This document shows, one piece after another, positions 1 through 11,019 of a stretch of DNA of 64,000 nucleotides (within the stretch, counting starts at the first letter, position 1; the number at the start of each line of letters is the position of its first letter). The DNA is from Voacanga thouarsii. Taxonomy: Eukaryota > Streptophyta > Magnoliopsida > Gentianales > Apocynaceae. Below the pieces are notes generated by a model. It made no database searches and was not told where the DNA came from. It saw nothing but the letters and a program-made list of their open reading frames with translations. The position numbers were made by a program, and so were the translations under genes. The stretch spans positions 2,175,001 through 2,239,000 of the forward strand of contig JANUWF010001481.1 in the NCBI GenBank assembly GCA_026120185.1, given 5' to 3'.

Positions 1-893
1 TAGTTTATTTGGTTAATTAATTATTCAGGGCCTAGGTCCAGTATGAATAATTAAGAAATTAACCTGGGCTTAAACTAGGGGAAATAATTAATGTTTAATT
101 ATTTATTGGGTTATTTATATTGGCCCAAGAAATAAATAATTAAAGATTAATTCTTATGGTTCATTTGGGCTCATTAATTATTTATTGGATTGTTTATATA
201 AGTCCAGAAAATAAATAATTAATATTTATTATTTTGGGCCTTTTGGGTCCAAGAAAAATAATAAATATTTTTTTGGCCCAATAGCTTGGACCTTAGGGTT
301 TTTCCAGATACGGTTAAGAGGAGTTTAGGGTTAGGCTAAACTGATTCTCAGGATAACATCCGGGTGTTTTGAAATCCCGGGGATATGTTTATCAGATAAT
401 GAGAGACCTGTTTTGGCTAACCAATAAAACTAGTCTCTGGTAGAAAATAAACCCTGATTTTTCCAAACACACAAGAGAACTCACGTCTCTCTCTTGCTCT
501 CTCACGCCACTTCCCTCTGTGTTTTCTTCTTGTCTTCTTTACTAACTAATAGCAACTGAACCAAGGAGTTTTGAGTCCATCCTTCTCCTCCATAGTGTTC
601 ACCAACAAGAGGTTAGGCTGAGGAATATCCCGAGAGCTGGAGAGTTGGAGAGCTAAGCGTTAATGCAAACAAGGCGAAGTAGAAGGCTAGCGGGTGTTCA
701 ACTGGAAGCTCCTTCAAGTGTGCAAAGCGAGGCGATTCTAGCCGTTCAATCTGTTCCTACGCAACCTAGGAGGGTTAAGGAATGCAAAGATATGATCTTC
801 ATGCTTCCGCATAGCCTTTAAGGCTCGCGTTTTATTTTTTTTCCAATTTTTTTTTACGTACAGAGCATGCCCCTGTTTTCTCGTTTTCCCTCA
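1..893 (+). repeat. 5' LTR of Copia-1 (3' part only)
   Basis: Matches 7745-8634 with about 30 differences counted by eye, mostly transitions. It ends in CA, three bases before a primer-binding-site-like sequence. The part seen covers R/U5 and some U3, including a TC-rich stretch around 480-540 typical of a transcribed leader. Confidence 0.92.
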
Positions 894-896
894 ATC

Positions 897-908
897 TGGT
901 TTCAGAGA
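897..908 (+). other. Primer-binding site (initiator tRNA-Met type), Copia-1
   Basis: TGGTTTCAGAGA differs at two positions from TGGTATCAGAGC, the plant copia site complementary to the 3' end of initiator tRNA-Met. It lies directly after the LTR end. Confidence 0.75.
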
Positions 909-2680
909 CACTGGTTTTGATCAATATAGGGAGCATGGTAGTTAATAAAATGGAGAAGATGATTATACCTGTGATCCTTCGTTGTTTTGGTATGGGATAG
1001 ATGGTTTTGTAAGCTTCACCGTTGAAGCATAGGAGCTATCTGTAATATTTTTGGCTTTCAAGTTTAATCGTGTAAACCCAATTTAAATGGGTATAGGCAG
1101 TTGTGTTTTTGATTTGGATGTTTTTTGTAAGTAAAAATGTCCAAAGAAGCCAAAGAAGGCTGAAGAAAATGAAGCAGAAAAAAATCGCGCAGGTGAAAAA
1201 ACGAAGAAGATGATACTGTTCATAAGCTGCCGAGTTGGAGCCGAGCCGCCGAGCCGAGCCGCTCCTGTTCTTTGAGTGGAGCCGTGCTGCTGGAGCCGCG
1301 AAGCCGAGCCAATTGCGTGTGAATTGAAGCCGAATTCAATCTGATGTTGCAATTGAAATTCAATTGGCGCGCGGGTCAATGCGCGGGTAATCGGGCGAAT
1401 TCGCGGGTCGGCAGCGGAGGGCACGCGGGCGCAGGGCGGCTCCACGGGTTGAAGCTGCAGGAGATCAGGTGCGGCTGGTGCACAGAGGCCGCGGTAGACC
1501 GCAGGCCACGCGGGCGCGGATCCGGTGCGGCCGGTGCAGTAGACCGCCAGTCAAAATTTTTAATTATTTTTTTTTTTTCGTTTTGGGTCCCATACCAGGC
1601 GAAGTTAATATTTTTGCAATATTTATATTCTTGGAATATATTTGCATGAAAAATATTAGTAAGGGATTTTAGGATTAAACAAGATCATTAATTAATTAAT
1701 TAATGTGTTTAATTCTATTATTTGGGCACTTAGGTTTAAAAAATAGAAAAGCATGAAAACGTTTCTTGTTTTCTAGCATGCTATTTTTTTATGTACCTAT
1801 GTGTGCTTTTTCTCAAAGACCAAAGTCTTTGGGAACCTTTTGTTTTGCAAGGAAAAATATTTTTCTTTAAAAACTAAATGGTTATTTTAATTGGTACAAA
1901 AATTAATCCTTGAATATTTTCTCAAAGGATTTAATCCTTAACATAGAAAATATATTAGATTTAGATATTTTTATAAATTAAAATGGAGAGCCATTTTGTT
2001 TTGTTTTGGACTAGAAAAATGATTTTGTCAAATAAGCTTGAGACCAAATCTCTAAAAAGTTTTAATTGGAAAATTTTTGAAATCATTAAGTTTTAACTTA
2101 AATAAAATTAGTCTATGGAGGAAATCTCTCAAAGGATATAAGCCTTGACATAGAGATTTTATTGGATTTAGATATTTTATTTTTGAGTTAAGAAAAACTT
2201 AATGGAAATTTCAAAAGGATATTTTTCAGAAAAACTTTATTTTAAAAGACTAAGTGGGAGAGGGGTTCCAACGGCCCCACGGCTTCCATCACGGTCCTCA
2301 TTAGAGATCGTGGATCCCTTCACGTCACCCTGGGAGTGAACCCATATAGGATGGGGATACCACAAGGTTCTAGATCTAATGGAAGGATGCAATTAATAAC
2401 CCAGGGCACGTACTATGATCGGCCAGCCCACGTTGGAGGTTATAGTGCGAGGTATGTCCATAGGAAATGAGAGGAAACGGCCATCCCACGATGGAGTTAT
2501 CCCCTAGATCATTACCTAGAAGGGAAATTAATTTGTGGTGGTTAATACACTTAGCTTAGGAAATTGTTAATCTTCCCAAGAAGCTATGTCAGTTTTCCTA
2601 AGAGCCAAATTATTTTCATTGCACAAATTTTATTTTGTTTTCACAAACTAAATTCTTTCTTTTATTTTCGATTTTCAGAA
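909..2680 (+). other. Untranslated leader of Copia-1
   Basis: About 1.8 kb between primer site and gag with no open frame I would call coding. The Copia-2 leader (12884-14624) is homologous, for example around 2260-2560 and 14155-14460, which confirms that both belong to one family. A GC-rich patch at about 1230-1550 contrasts with the AT-rich rest. The leader ends in a pyrimidine tract plus CAG at about 2655-2678 that resembles a 3' splice site. Confidence 0.6.
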
Positions 2681-3478
2681 ACGGTGGGAGGTTCTTTTAG
2701 TCCATTGGCCGTTATTCTCAGGGAGAATAAGCTAACGGGTCCAAACTATGTGGATTGGAAAAAGAACCTGGACATAATACCCACAGTCGAGGAGTATAAG
2801 TATGTCATTTACGAGACCTGCCATGTTATCGGGGAAAGTTCCACCGCTGAAGAGCGAGAGGCTGGAAAGGCATGGAAAAAAGCTGACGAAATGGCACGTT
2901 GCTATATGTTAACTTCCATGTCTAATGTGCTCCAGTCAAAACACGAGCACATGGCTTCTGCATATGACATAAGTCAATCATTGGCAACTATGTTCGCAGA
3001 GAAGAGCCGGCCCGCAAGGCAGGAGGCTCTTCGAACAATAGTAAACACTAAGATGGCTGAGGGAGCATCAGTCCAAGAGCATATGCTCAAGATGATTGCT
3101 GCTTTCGAGGAGGCGAAAATCTTAGGGGCTATTATTGACCCCGAGAGCCTAGTGGATATGGTTCTCGAATCTCTACTGGGCTCTTTCACTCAGTTCAAGT
3201 TAAACTATAACATGAACAAGTTGAACATGTGTTTAATTGAATTGATGAAGGAGCTCCAGATGGCGGAGAAGGTTATGAAGCCGCAGTCTAAGGCCATGAT
3301 TGCTAAGGCCTCTTCTTCAAGAACTGGGCCTAAGCCCAGAAAGTTCAAGAGGAAGAAGGAGAATGCAGCAGCCTAGCCCAAGAACCAGCCCAAGGACAAA
3401 CCAAAGGGCAAGTGCTTCAAGTGTGGCAAGAAGGGACACTGGAAAAAGGAGTGTCCAGATCTTCAGGCCAAGAAAAAT
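2681..3478 (+). pseudogene. gag: gag of Copia-1 (UBN2-type, with CCHC zinc knuckle)
   Basis: Gag forms the particle that packages element RNA. The frame carries the LTGPNYVDWKKNLD motif near its start and the helical UBN2-like body expected of plant copia Gag. A stop (TAG, 3374-3376) separates the body from the zinc knuckle, KCFKCGKKGHWKKEC (about 3410-3455), whose C-x2-C-x4-H-x4-C residues are all kept. No ATG precedes the body: the codon where Copia-2 and Copia-1 start to align is ACG at 2681. The frame is open upstream to about 2564, but that part looks like leader rather than protein. Confidence 0.88.
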
Positions 3479-3740
3479 CCCACAGGTAATGTTTGCTATC
3501 TAGAGTCCATATCAATGGTAGGATCAACTTCCACTTGGATTGTTGATTCAGGAGCCACTGATCATATCTGTAACTCCTTGCAAGGGTTTAGGAAGATAAG
3601 AAGACTCAAGAAGGGCGAACATGGGCTTCGAGTGGGAAATGACAAGTCTAGGCCCTTGCAGTGGGAGAGCTAGATCTCATTTTTTATTGTAATAAGATAG
3701 TGGTTTTAAAGGATATTTTATATGTACCTGGTTTTCGTTA
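3479..3740 (+). pseudogene. Aspartic protease domain of Copia-1
   Basis: The protease matures Gag-Pol. WIVDSGATDHIC (about 3538-3573) is the classic copia protease active site with the catalytic D-S-G intact. It is in the gag frame, directly after the zinc knuckle. The frame then ends at TAG 3673-3675, and the homologous sequence resumes in another frame at about 3745, so the C-terminal half of the domain is lost to a frameshift. Confidence 0.8.
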
Positions 3741-3744
3741 GAAT

Positions 3745-4760
3745 TTGATTTCAGTTGCAAAACTTATTAATCAAGGATATTCTGTATCTTTCCATTCTGG
3801 TATTTCTATCTGTAGAGATGGAGAAATTTTATGTACTGGGCACATGTATGGAAATTTGTTCTTTTTAAACCCTATTAACAAACAATCAAATAATGCTCAG
3901 TCTGAACCTTTAACTAAGAAGAGAAAGACCAATATATGATTCATACATTTGGCATCTAAGGTTGGGTCATATAAACTCAACCAGGATTCAGAGGCTAATC
4001 CATGATGGGCCTTTGGGCTCATTGAGATTGGAAAGTTGGCCTCAGTGTGAATCCTGCCTGATGGGAAAAATGACCAAGAGGTCATTTACACCAAAGGCGG
4101 ATAGAGCCAAGGAGGTGTTGAGTCTTGTTCACACTGATGTGTGCGGTCCATTGTCTACACCAGCTAGGAGAGGTTTTGAGTACTTCATCACGTTCACGGA
4201 TGATTGTACGAGGTATGGTTACATTTACCTGATGAGACGCAAGTCTGACTCTTTTGACAAGTTCAAAGAGTTTAAGGCTGAAGTGGAGCGTCGGACAGGT
4301 AAATTAATCAAAACCTTATGATCGAATCGTGGTGGAGAGTACCTCCTAGGTGAATTCAAGGATTACATGGTACATCATGGGATAGTATCCCAGCTCTCTG
4401 CGCCGGGAACACCCCAGCAGAATGGAGTAGCTGAGAGAAGGAACAAGACGTTAATGGAAATGGTCCGAAGCATGATGTCTCATGCTACTCTTCCAGTGTC
4501 CTTTTGGGGATATGCCCTGGAAACAGTGGCATATATTCTGAACTTGGTGCCTTCCAAGTCAGTACCTAGGACTCTCTATGAGATGTGGACTGGGCGTAAG
4601 CCTAGTCTAAATCATCTCAGGATTTGGGGATGTACAGCTTATGTACTGATCAAGGGAGACAAGTTGGAACCAAGATCAGAATTATGCTATTTTGTTGGGT
4701 ATCCAAAAGGGACAAAATGAGGCTACTTTTATCATCCTAAGGAGCAGAAGGGACTAGTCA
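3745..4760 (+). pseudogene. GAG-pre-integrase and integrase of Copia-1
   Basis: Integrase inserts the cDNA into the genome. The HHCC zinc region is visible as LRLGHIN (about 3951-3971) and CESCLMGK (about 4048-4071). The core keeps the first catalytic Asp in HTDVCGPL and the Glu in QQNGVAERR, but the second Asp is Asn (SNRGGEY, 4322-4342), directly after a TGA stop at 4319-4321. A second TGA lies at 4718-4720. Another frame change occurs at about 3940, between the protease tail and the zinc region. The segment after 4720 is the usual variable linker (SGRVSRVPDRW) leading to reverse transcriptase. Confidence 0.88.
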
Positions 4761-5732
4761 GTACCAATGCTAGATACTTAGAAGATGATCAAAGTACTTC
4801 CACTAAAGGTTCAACGAGGTTGGAACTTCAGGAGAAGTTATCTATGGAATCAACTTCTTCTGACCCGATTTTGGAACAAGAAGAGGCACAGCCTCAAGAG
4901 CCTATGCAAATGGAGCCTCGTCGTAGTGGGAGAGTGTCTAGGGTTCCGGATAGATGGACTGGAGAAGCTTTTGAGCTGGTCTCCGACCATCAGGAACAAG
5001 ACCCCGAGATACGAGGAGGCTATTGCTGATGCCGATGCAAATCTGTGGCATGAAGCAATGAAAGCCGAGATTGAGTCTATGTACCTCAATCAGGTTTGGG
5101 ATCTTGTAGCTTCACCTGAAGGGATAAAACCCATTGGGTGCAAGTGGGTATATAAGAGAAAGAGAGGAGTGGATGGGAAGGTGGAAGCCTTCAAAGCTAG
5201 GCTTGTAGCGAAAAGGTATACTCGGAAAGAAAGTATCGACTATGAGGAAACCTTTTCCCCGGTAGCCATGCTTAAATCCATCCACATCCTCCTTGCCATC
5301 GCCTGTCACTATGACTACGAGATATGGCAAATGGATGTCAAGACGGCATTCTTGAATGGCCATCTTAGCGAAGACATCTATATGTCCCAACCGGAAGGCT
5401 TCATTGCTGAAGGCCAGGAACACATGGTTTGCAAGCTTAAGAAGTCCATTTATGGACTTAAGTAGGCATCAAGAGCATGGAACATTCGTTTTGATGAGAC
5501 TGTAAAGTCTTATGGTTTTATTCAAAACGAAGATGAACCATGCGTGTACAAGAAACTTGGAGGCATTAATATGGTTTTTCTTGTCCTGTATGTGGATGAC
5601 ATTCTACTCATTGGAAATGATGTAGGGACATTGTCATCTACAAATGTTTGGCTGTCTAGTCAATTCAGTATGAAGGACTTGGGAGAAGCCAACTACATTC
5701 TCGGGATTAGGCTTCTTAGAAATAGGAAGTAG
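4761..5732 (+). pseudogene. Reverse transcriptase of Copia-1
   Basis: This copies element RNA into DNA. Motifs in order: CKWVYKRKRGVDG, ARLVAKRYTR, DYEETFSPVA, QMDVKTAFLNG (about 5328-5360), SIYGLK, then YVDD at 5589-5600, the catalytic pair, intact. A stop (TAG, 5463-5465) replaces what is Gln in Copia-2, and another TAG lies at 5730-5732. The linker frame and the reverse transcriptase frame differ because about 2 bp are missing near 5005, judged against the Copia-2 sequence near 18780. Confidence 0.9.
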
Positions 5733-6578
5733 AGAATGTTAGGGTTATCTCAAGCGACATACATTGACAAGATGTTGGCCAAGTACAGCATGGACTCATG
5801 CAAGGGAGCTCTAATCCCTTGCAGACATGGGTGGTCATTTTCTTCGAAGGACTGTCCTAGGTCTCAAGAAGAAAAGGACAGAATGAGTAGGATTCCCTAC
5901 GATTTGGCTGTGGGAAGTCTCATGTACGCCATGCTGTGTACTAGGCTAGATATCTACTTTGCCGTGGGCTTAGTTAGCAAATATTAGTCAAACCCAGGGG
6001 CGGTTCATTGGCAAGCTGTAAAGCATATTCTCAAGTACCTCAAGGGAACGAGAGATTATATGCTGGTTTACAGGGCTGATGATTTGGTTCCTACATGATA
6101 CACAGACTCAGAATTTCAGGCAGATAAGGATGAGAGAAAATCTACTAGTGGATATGTCTTCACCTTGTCTGGAGGAGCAATTTCATGGAGGAGTATTAAG
6201 CAGTCTTGTATTGCTGACTCAACCATGGAAGCTGAGTATGTGGCTGCTTCGGAGGCATCCAAGGAAGCAGTCTGGCTCCGGAAGTTTCTTTCAGAACTTG
6301 GAGTCGTACCACATATGGACAGGCCGGTTGTGATGTATTGCGACAACACTGGAGCAGTATCGCAATCTAAGGAACCTCGGAACCACAAGAAGGGGAAACA
6401 CATCAAGAGGAAGTACCACCTGATCCAGGATTTCATCCAGAGACGGGAAGTCATAGTGGAGCATATTGCCTCAAAAAACAATCTAGCAGATCCATTCACC
6501 AAGCCTTTGGCTGAGAGAGTCTTCAAGAGACACTTAGACGCCATAAGGGTGGGCACCTACGGACTTACTCAGTCTTAG
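5733..6578 (+). pseudogene. RNase H domain of Copia-1
   Basis: RNase H removes the RNA template after first-strand synthesis. It is in the same frame as reverse transcriptase. Visible motifs are YTDSEFQ, CIADSTMEAEY, YCDNTGAVSQSKEP, HKKGKHIKRKYHLIQ and ADPFTKPL, all typical of copia RNase H. Stops at 5985-5987 (TAG) and 6096-6098 (TGA) break it. The frame ends about 17 bp before the 3' LTR, the usual spacing. Confidence 0.9.
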
Positions 6579-6583
6579 AGTGC

Positions 6584-6593
6584 AAGTGGGAGA
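6584..6593 (+). other. Polypurine tract of Copia-1
   Basis: AAGTGGGAGA ends one base before the 3' LTR and would prime second-strand DNA. The identical tract precedes the Copia-2 3' LTR. Confidence 0.8.
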
Positions 6594-6594
6594 T

Positions 6595-8634
6595 TGTTGG
6601 ATTGTATGCCCTCTTAGACTAGGTTTCTGATGTAAAATCGAATATTTTAATGAAAGAATTTATTTTCAGAAATTATTTGTGAATTTACTTTTTGTTTGTG
6701 CACGATTTTCGTTTGGAACAGACCTATTGTGTTTAAATAAGTGATTCATGTGAATGATGATCTTTCATAGTAAGGTATGGATCACGGGTTATTTAACACA
6801 TAAACATTTATTCTTAACCTATTGATGAGACTGGGAACCTCATCATGTTTAGGTTATTATGTTATGAATTCCAAATGGGGAATGGCTTACCTTTAGCCAG
6901 TGGGTAGTCCACTCACTTCATGATATAAGCGTATTTCGAATACGTAGAATAGGACCTGTAGTAGTGGTTTCTCAAAGTACTATATGGTAGAAACCTAGAC
7001 TACTATCGCTACAGCGTGGACTAGTACTCTACGACTTGAGTATGAGTTGATGGTCTGGCGAAGCTGGAAGCATATACTTTGATTTGCTGTAGTTGAGGTT
7101 CTATCGTAGGGCCAATATACTTGTATATTGGGTATGTGTGACTAGTTAGTTAAGACAGACTTATACAAGATAGTTTCTGCACTATATCGCCCATTGTGGT
7201 TGTCCGAATGGTCTAAATTATCCAGGGCCCTGGGAAACATGATTTGGATGTTTGCTTTAGGGTAGCTCCCTTGGAAAGCGGAAATACTCCAGGAAGTCGT
7301 GGATCATTGGACTAGAAGCCTAAGGATGGTAGATGTCATTTAGAGGGGTGTTAGTACATTTCTTCCTCTCTAAAAGTACGGCGATGTGTAGAGGGGTATT
7401 TTAGTCATTTCACCTGTAGGTCGGAGACTTTGCTATCGCAGCATTGTCCTTGGGGTCAATATTTCCTTATGGTGATATTAAGAAATATTTAAAATGCAAA
7501 ATACAGTTATTTATATAGCAGGAGTATTTTGGTCATTTTAGCAGCCAAGGCGATGTGTCTTTTTGGTCCTCGGGATAGCCCGTAAGTCCTAACTACTTTT
7601 GGGTTGAGGAATTGGTCTCAGTTGAAGAGGATTTTATTTTATTTTGTTCTATTTTATTTTATTCAGGAAGTCGAATTTATTATTGGACTGGAATAAAATA
7701 AATAAATAAATGAATAAAATAGGAGTTGAGAGAAATTAATTATCTAGTTTATTTGGTTAATTAATTATTCAGGGCCTAGGTCCAGTATGAATAATTAAGA
7801 AATTAACCTGGGCTTAAACTAGGAGAAATAATTAATGTTTAATTATTTATTGGGTTATTTATATAGGCCCAAGAAATAAATAATTAAAGATTAATTCTTA
7901 TGGTTCATTTGAGCTCATTAATTATTTATTGGGTTGTTTATATAAGCCCAGAAAATAAATAATTAATATTTATTATTTTGGGCCTTTTGGGTCCAAGAAA
8001 AATAATAAATATTTTTCTGGCCCAATAGCTTGGACCTTAGGGTTTTTCCAGATACGGTTAAGAGGAGTTTAGGGTTAGACCAAACTGATTCTCAGGATAA
8101 CATCCGGGTGTTTTGAAATCCCGGGGATATGTTTATCAGATAATGAGAGACCTGTTTTGGCTAACCAGTAAAACTAGTCTCTGGTAGAAAATAAACCCTT
8201 ATTTTTCCAAACACACAAGAGAACTCACGTCTCTCTCTTGCTCTCTCACGCCACTTCCCTCTGTGTTTTCTTCTTGTCTTCTTTGCTAACTAATAGCAAC
8301 TGAACCAAGGAATTTTGAGTCCATTCTTCTCCTCCATGGTGTTCACCAACTAGAGGTTAGGCCAAGGAATATCCCAAGAGCTGGAGAGCTGGAGAGCTAA
8401 GCGTTAATGCAAACAAGGCGAAGTAGAAAGCTAGCGGGTGTTCAACCGGAAGCTCCTTCAAGTGTGCAAAGTGAGGCGATTCCAGCCGTTCAATCTGTTC
8501 CTACGCAACCTAGGAGGGTTAATGAACGCAAAGGTATGATCTTCACGCTTCCGCATAGCCTTTAAGGCTCGCGTTTTATTTTTCTCAAATTTTTTTACCT
8601 ACTGAGCATGCCCCTGTTTTCTCGTTTTCCCTCA
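6595..8634 (+). repeat. 3' LTR of Copia-1, about 2.04 kb
   Basis: Starts TGTTGGATTG and ends CCCTCA. It is complete and long for a copia element. Related LTRs occur at 11020-12869, 16045-17879 (inverted), 20342-21313 and about 39060-40690 (inverted, truncated), so this LTR superfamily accounts for much of the window. Confidence 0.92.
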
Positions 8635-9270
8635 CTTTTTCCCCACATTTCTTGATTGATTAAGTGGATGGTTGGCATAAGTTGGTTGCTTGGGGTCCAC
8701 TCTCCTTTGTGGTTGTTTCTCGACATGCACATGTCTTGTTTTTCCATCTTGTGCCACATTTAATCTCCTATATGCCAATTTGTTTGGATAAGTAGCTTTA
8801 GTATGTCTATAGGTGGAATTTCTACTACCTTGCAACTTATTCTTCCTCCATTGTGGCTCATTAGGACAATTGTAAAAGTAATGGACTTTTTTCAACATTT
8901 AGAGCAATCATACTTCTTCTTTTGCACAAACTCCCTCTTTTTTGCACTCCATTATTTGAATGATTTTGCAATCTACCCTTTGCTCTCTTTGGAGGTCCTC
9001 CCACAAGAATTCCATCATTTTCATAATTTATCCGCCCAATTCTTCTATTTTCAGATCCACCATTTCTATCTCCACTAGTGCTTTGCTCTTCATCACAATC
9101 GTACAACAATTCGCAATCATCTTCATATTTCTCATAATTCCATTCTTCCTCATCATAGCTATCACATTCTCCTCTGCTTGATCACTTACTTCACTTTGAG
9201 CACTCATAGAAGATGAATCATATAAACTCACATAAGCTATTTGGTTTTGTTTAAAAAGAAAAACACACAA
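8635..9270 (-). pseudogene. Charged gag-like fragment of element X (family not recognised)
   Basis: Read on the minus strand it follows a primer-binding site and leader, so it occupies the gag position of element X. Two overlapping frames carry the sequence: one with MSAQSEVSDQAEE (about 9210-9172), the other a strongly acidic stretch followed by Arg/Lys-rich sequence (about 9109-8863). Switching frames suggests one ancestral ORF with a frameshift near 9170. A third basic segment runs to 8635, where the Copia-1 LTR cuts it off. I see no zinc knuckle or catalytic motif. Function is inferred from position only. Confidence 0.4.
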
Positions 9271-10023
9271 GAAAAGTTTCTCACTTCATACCCTCACGTG
9301 TTTAGGACTTAATCAATATCACTCAACCCTTTTGTTTACACTCTTGTTTGGCTTTTTACAACAATGAGCTCAGCCTCTTGCCTTTTTCAATCCACTTAAG
9401 TGCTTCCCAAGCTCAAGATTAATTCAAAGAGAAACAAATTTTCTAGTGGCTATAAGAAAGTTTTAGCTACCAAGAACAATCTACTATGCTAGGAGATAAT
9501 ATAGTTCATGAATAGAAGCTTGAGATAGTCATATATGAGCAATCATAAGTCATTGATGCAATATATCAACACTTTGTGTGCATCTCGTAACTCAACTTTG
9601 ATTGACAAATTTCAACTTAGTTTTGGTCCCAAATCAACAAATTTCGACACTAAATGACTTTCCAAACACCAATATATCATATAGGATCAAATTCAAAATA
9701 TTCCCATAGCACAAATTCAACTTTTTAACCACAAAAATTGCAAGAAATTTAGTTATAGAATTTCTTATGTGCAGAATTTTGTGCAGCTAATCAACTCAAA
9801 TAACTTCAAATTTTCAGCAATTTTAATCCTCAAATAGCCACCCAGTCATAAACCCAACATATAAGATCAATTTCACATCAAGTTCATGGCACAATTTGAA
9901 GTTCAAAGCATTCAAAAATAGCCCCGAAATAAGTGACAAAAATTTGGAAATTTTGACAAGTTCTTGAAGAAAATTATACATTTGCCCAAAGAAAGTTGTA
10001 TTGATTAAAATCAACATAATCTT
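9271..10023 (-). other. Leader of element X
   Basis: AT-rich DNA between the element X primer site and its gag-like fragment, read on the minus strand. Short open frames here have no recognisable motif. Nothing else is seen. Confidence 0.35.
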
Positions 10024-10035
10024 GCTCTTATACCA
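10024..10035 (-). other. Primer-binding site of element X (initiator tRNA-Met type)
   Basis: On the minus strand TGGTATAAGAGC matches TGGTATCAGAGC with one mismatch. It lies next to an LTR-like end (minus strand ...CATATCA, 10040), which fixes the orientation of element X. Confidence 0.7.
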
Positions 10036-10039
10036 CTTT

Positions 10040-10510
10040 TGATATGAGCTAAAACATAGAAGCCTCTTGATTTTTGAAGAACCCTAGAGTTGGTCACCCA
10101 ACTCCCTACCAAGTTCACACACACAAATGAACTAAATACAAATGCACACAAGTGGGGCGTCTCACATTCGTTGTCGTCTCGCCAACTCAAAATTTTTTTT
10201 CGAGGTCTAATAACAAGTGGGGCGTGATCTAGCAAATGAACCAACACCTTTCGTGTTGGATCATGATCAACACAATAGCTACGCTGTGAACAATGTTCCT
10301 TCATCGCGTTCAAGCCACTAGAATCGAAGAATAGGATTCCCTCTAGCAGTAATCCACACAAGGTTTGAGCAGTCACAAAAACCTACTTAGTTCTGTGCTA
10401 GCAGAACTGATACGATCTAAAATGCGGAAGCCTCTTAATTTTTGAAGAACCCTAGAGTTGGTCACCCAACTCCTTGCTAAATTCACACACACAAATGAAC
10501 TAAATGCAAA
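10040..10510. repeat. Direct repeat of ~105 bp inside element X LTR
   Basis: 10040-10137 and 10408-10505 share a long, nearly identical run containing GAAGAACCCTAGAGTTGGTC and CACACACACAAATGAACTAA. About 265 bp lie between them, including a small hairpin, CCAACAC-CTTTC-GTGTTGG, at about 10232-10250. Confidence 0.75.
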
Positions 10511-10852
10511 TGCACTTAACCCAATGAGAATTGGTGAATGTAGCCTACTTTAAAACACCTAAATACCATAATCTATTAAGAGATTAGAACAAAAATATGG
10601 GATTTGAACGCACTCAAAAACTCAAACTATGAGGAACACTAGAGAGAACATTATCACCTACGAATAGAGAAAGAGATTTAGATTATCCATTTGAAGTTTA
10701 GAAACATGAAATCAAAGATGGGATTAAGCCCTTTGATTTGGTCTTGAAATAGGAATCACCCTTTACACACTCTCCTCTAGAGAGAATTTGGTCTCTCTAT
10801 CAGAATATTCTAATTCTCTAAAAAAAACTTTCTATTACAAGAGTAAAGTGGC

Positions 10853-10862
10853 ATATATAAAG
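10853..10862 (-). promoter_or_regulatory. TATA-like box in element X LTR
   Basis: The minus strand reads TTATATATGCC in the middle of the LTR, about 0.8 kb before its end and followed by pyrimidine-rich sequence. This is a plausible U3 promoter. Inferred from position and composition only. Confidence 0.35.
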
Positions 10863-11019
10863 ATAACAAACTAAACCTAATAAATGGGAGATGTAATCTC
10901 AACTATTCATCTCCTTAGTAAGTGCAAAATATACCTATTACAAGTCAAAGTTGTAGGAATTAAATTGGGAACAAAATAAAATAAAACAAGAAAAAGCAAA
11001 AAAAATTGGGTCGTGCCCA

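Larger units (their letters stand above)
1..8634 (+). mobile_element. Copia-1: Ty1/copia LTR retrotransposon, 5' end outside window
   Basis: The order 5' LTR, primer-binding site, gag, protease, integrase, reverse transcriptase, RNase H, polypurine tract, 3' LTR is the Ty1/copia order (integrase before reverse transcriptase). Bases 1-893 repeat 7745-8634 almost exactly, so they are the tail of the 5' LTR; about 1.15 kb of that LTR lies before the window. The gag-pol reading frame has at least eight in-frame stops and at least three frameshifts, so the copy is not autonomous. The right flank belongs to another element (element X), so Copia-1 is a nested insertion. The target duplication cannot be checked because the left flank is outside the window. 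Confidence 0.92.
10040..11019 (-). repeat. 5' LTR of element X (partial), interrupted by Copia-2
   Basis: Minus-strand LTR ending next to the primer site. It includes a TATA-like box and a duplicated ~105-bp segment. Copia-2 cuts it at 11019. The likely continuation is at 21314, where LTR-like sequence in the same orientation resumes behind a near-matching 5-bp duplication. Confidence 0.55.

Noticed and set aside
1083..1649. Overlapping open frames on both strands in the GC-rich part of the Copia-1 leader
   Set aside because: They are Arg/Gly/Ala-rich from base composition, overlap each other on both strands, and have no counterpart kept in the homologous Copia-2 leader.
8803..9181. Plus-strand Phe/Ile/Leu-rich open frames resembling membrane proteins
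   Set aside because: They are the complement of the acidic, Lys/Arg-rich element X gag-like sequence; hydrophobicity is a strand artefact.
10011..10376. 121-codon minus-strand open frame
   Set aside because: It spans the primer site and the duplicated LTR end of element X, so it is noncoding LTR sequence.
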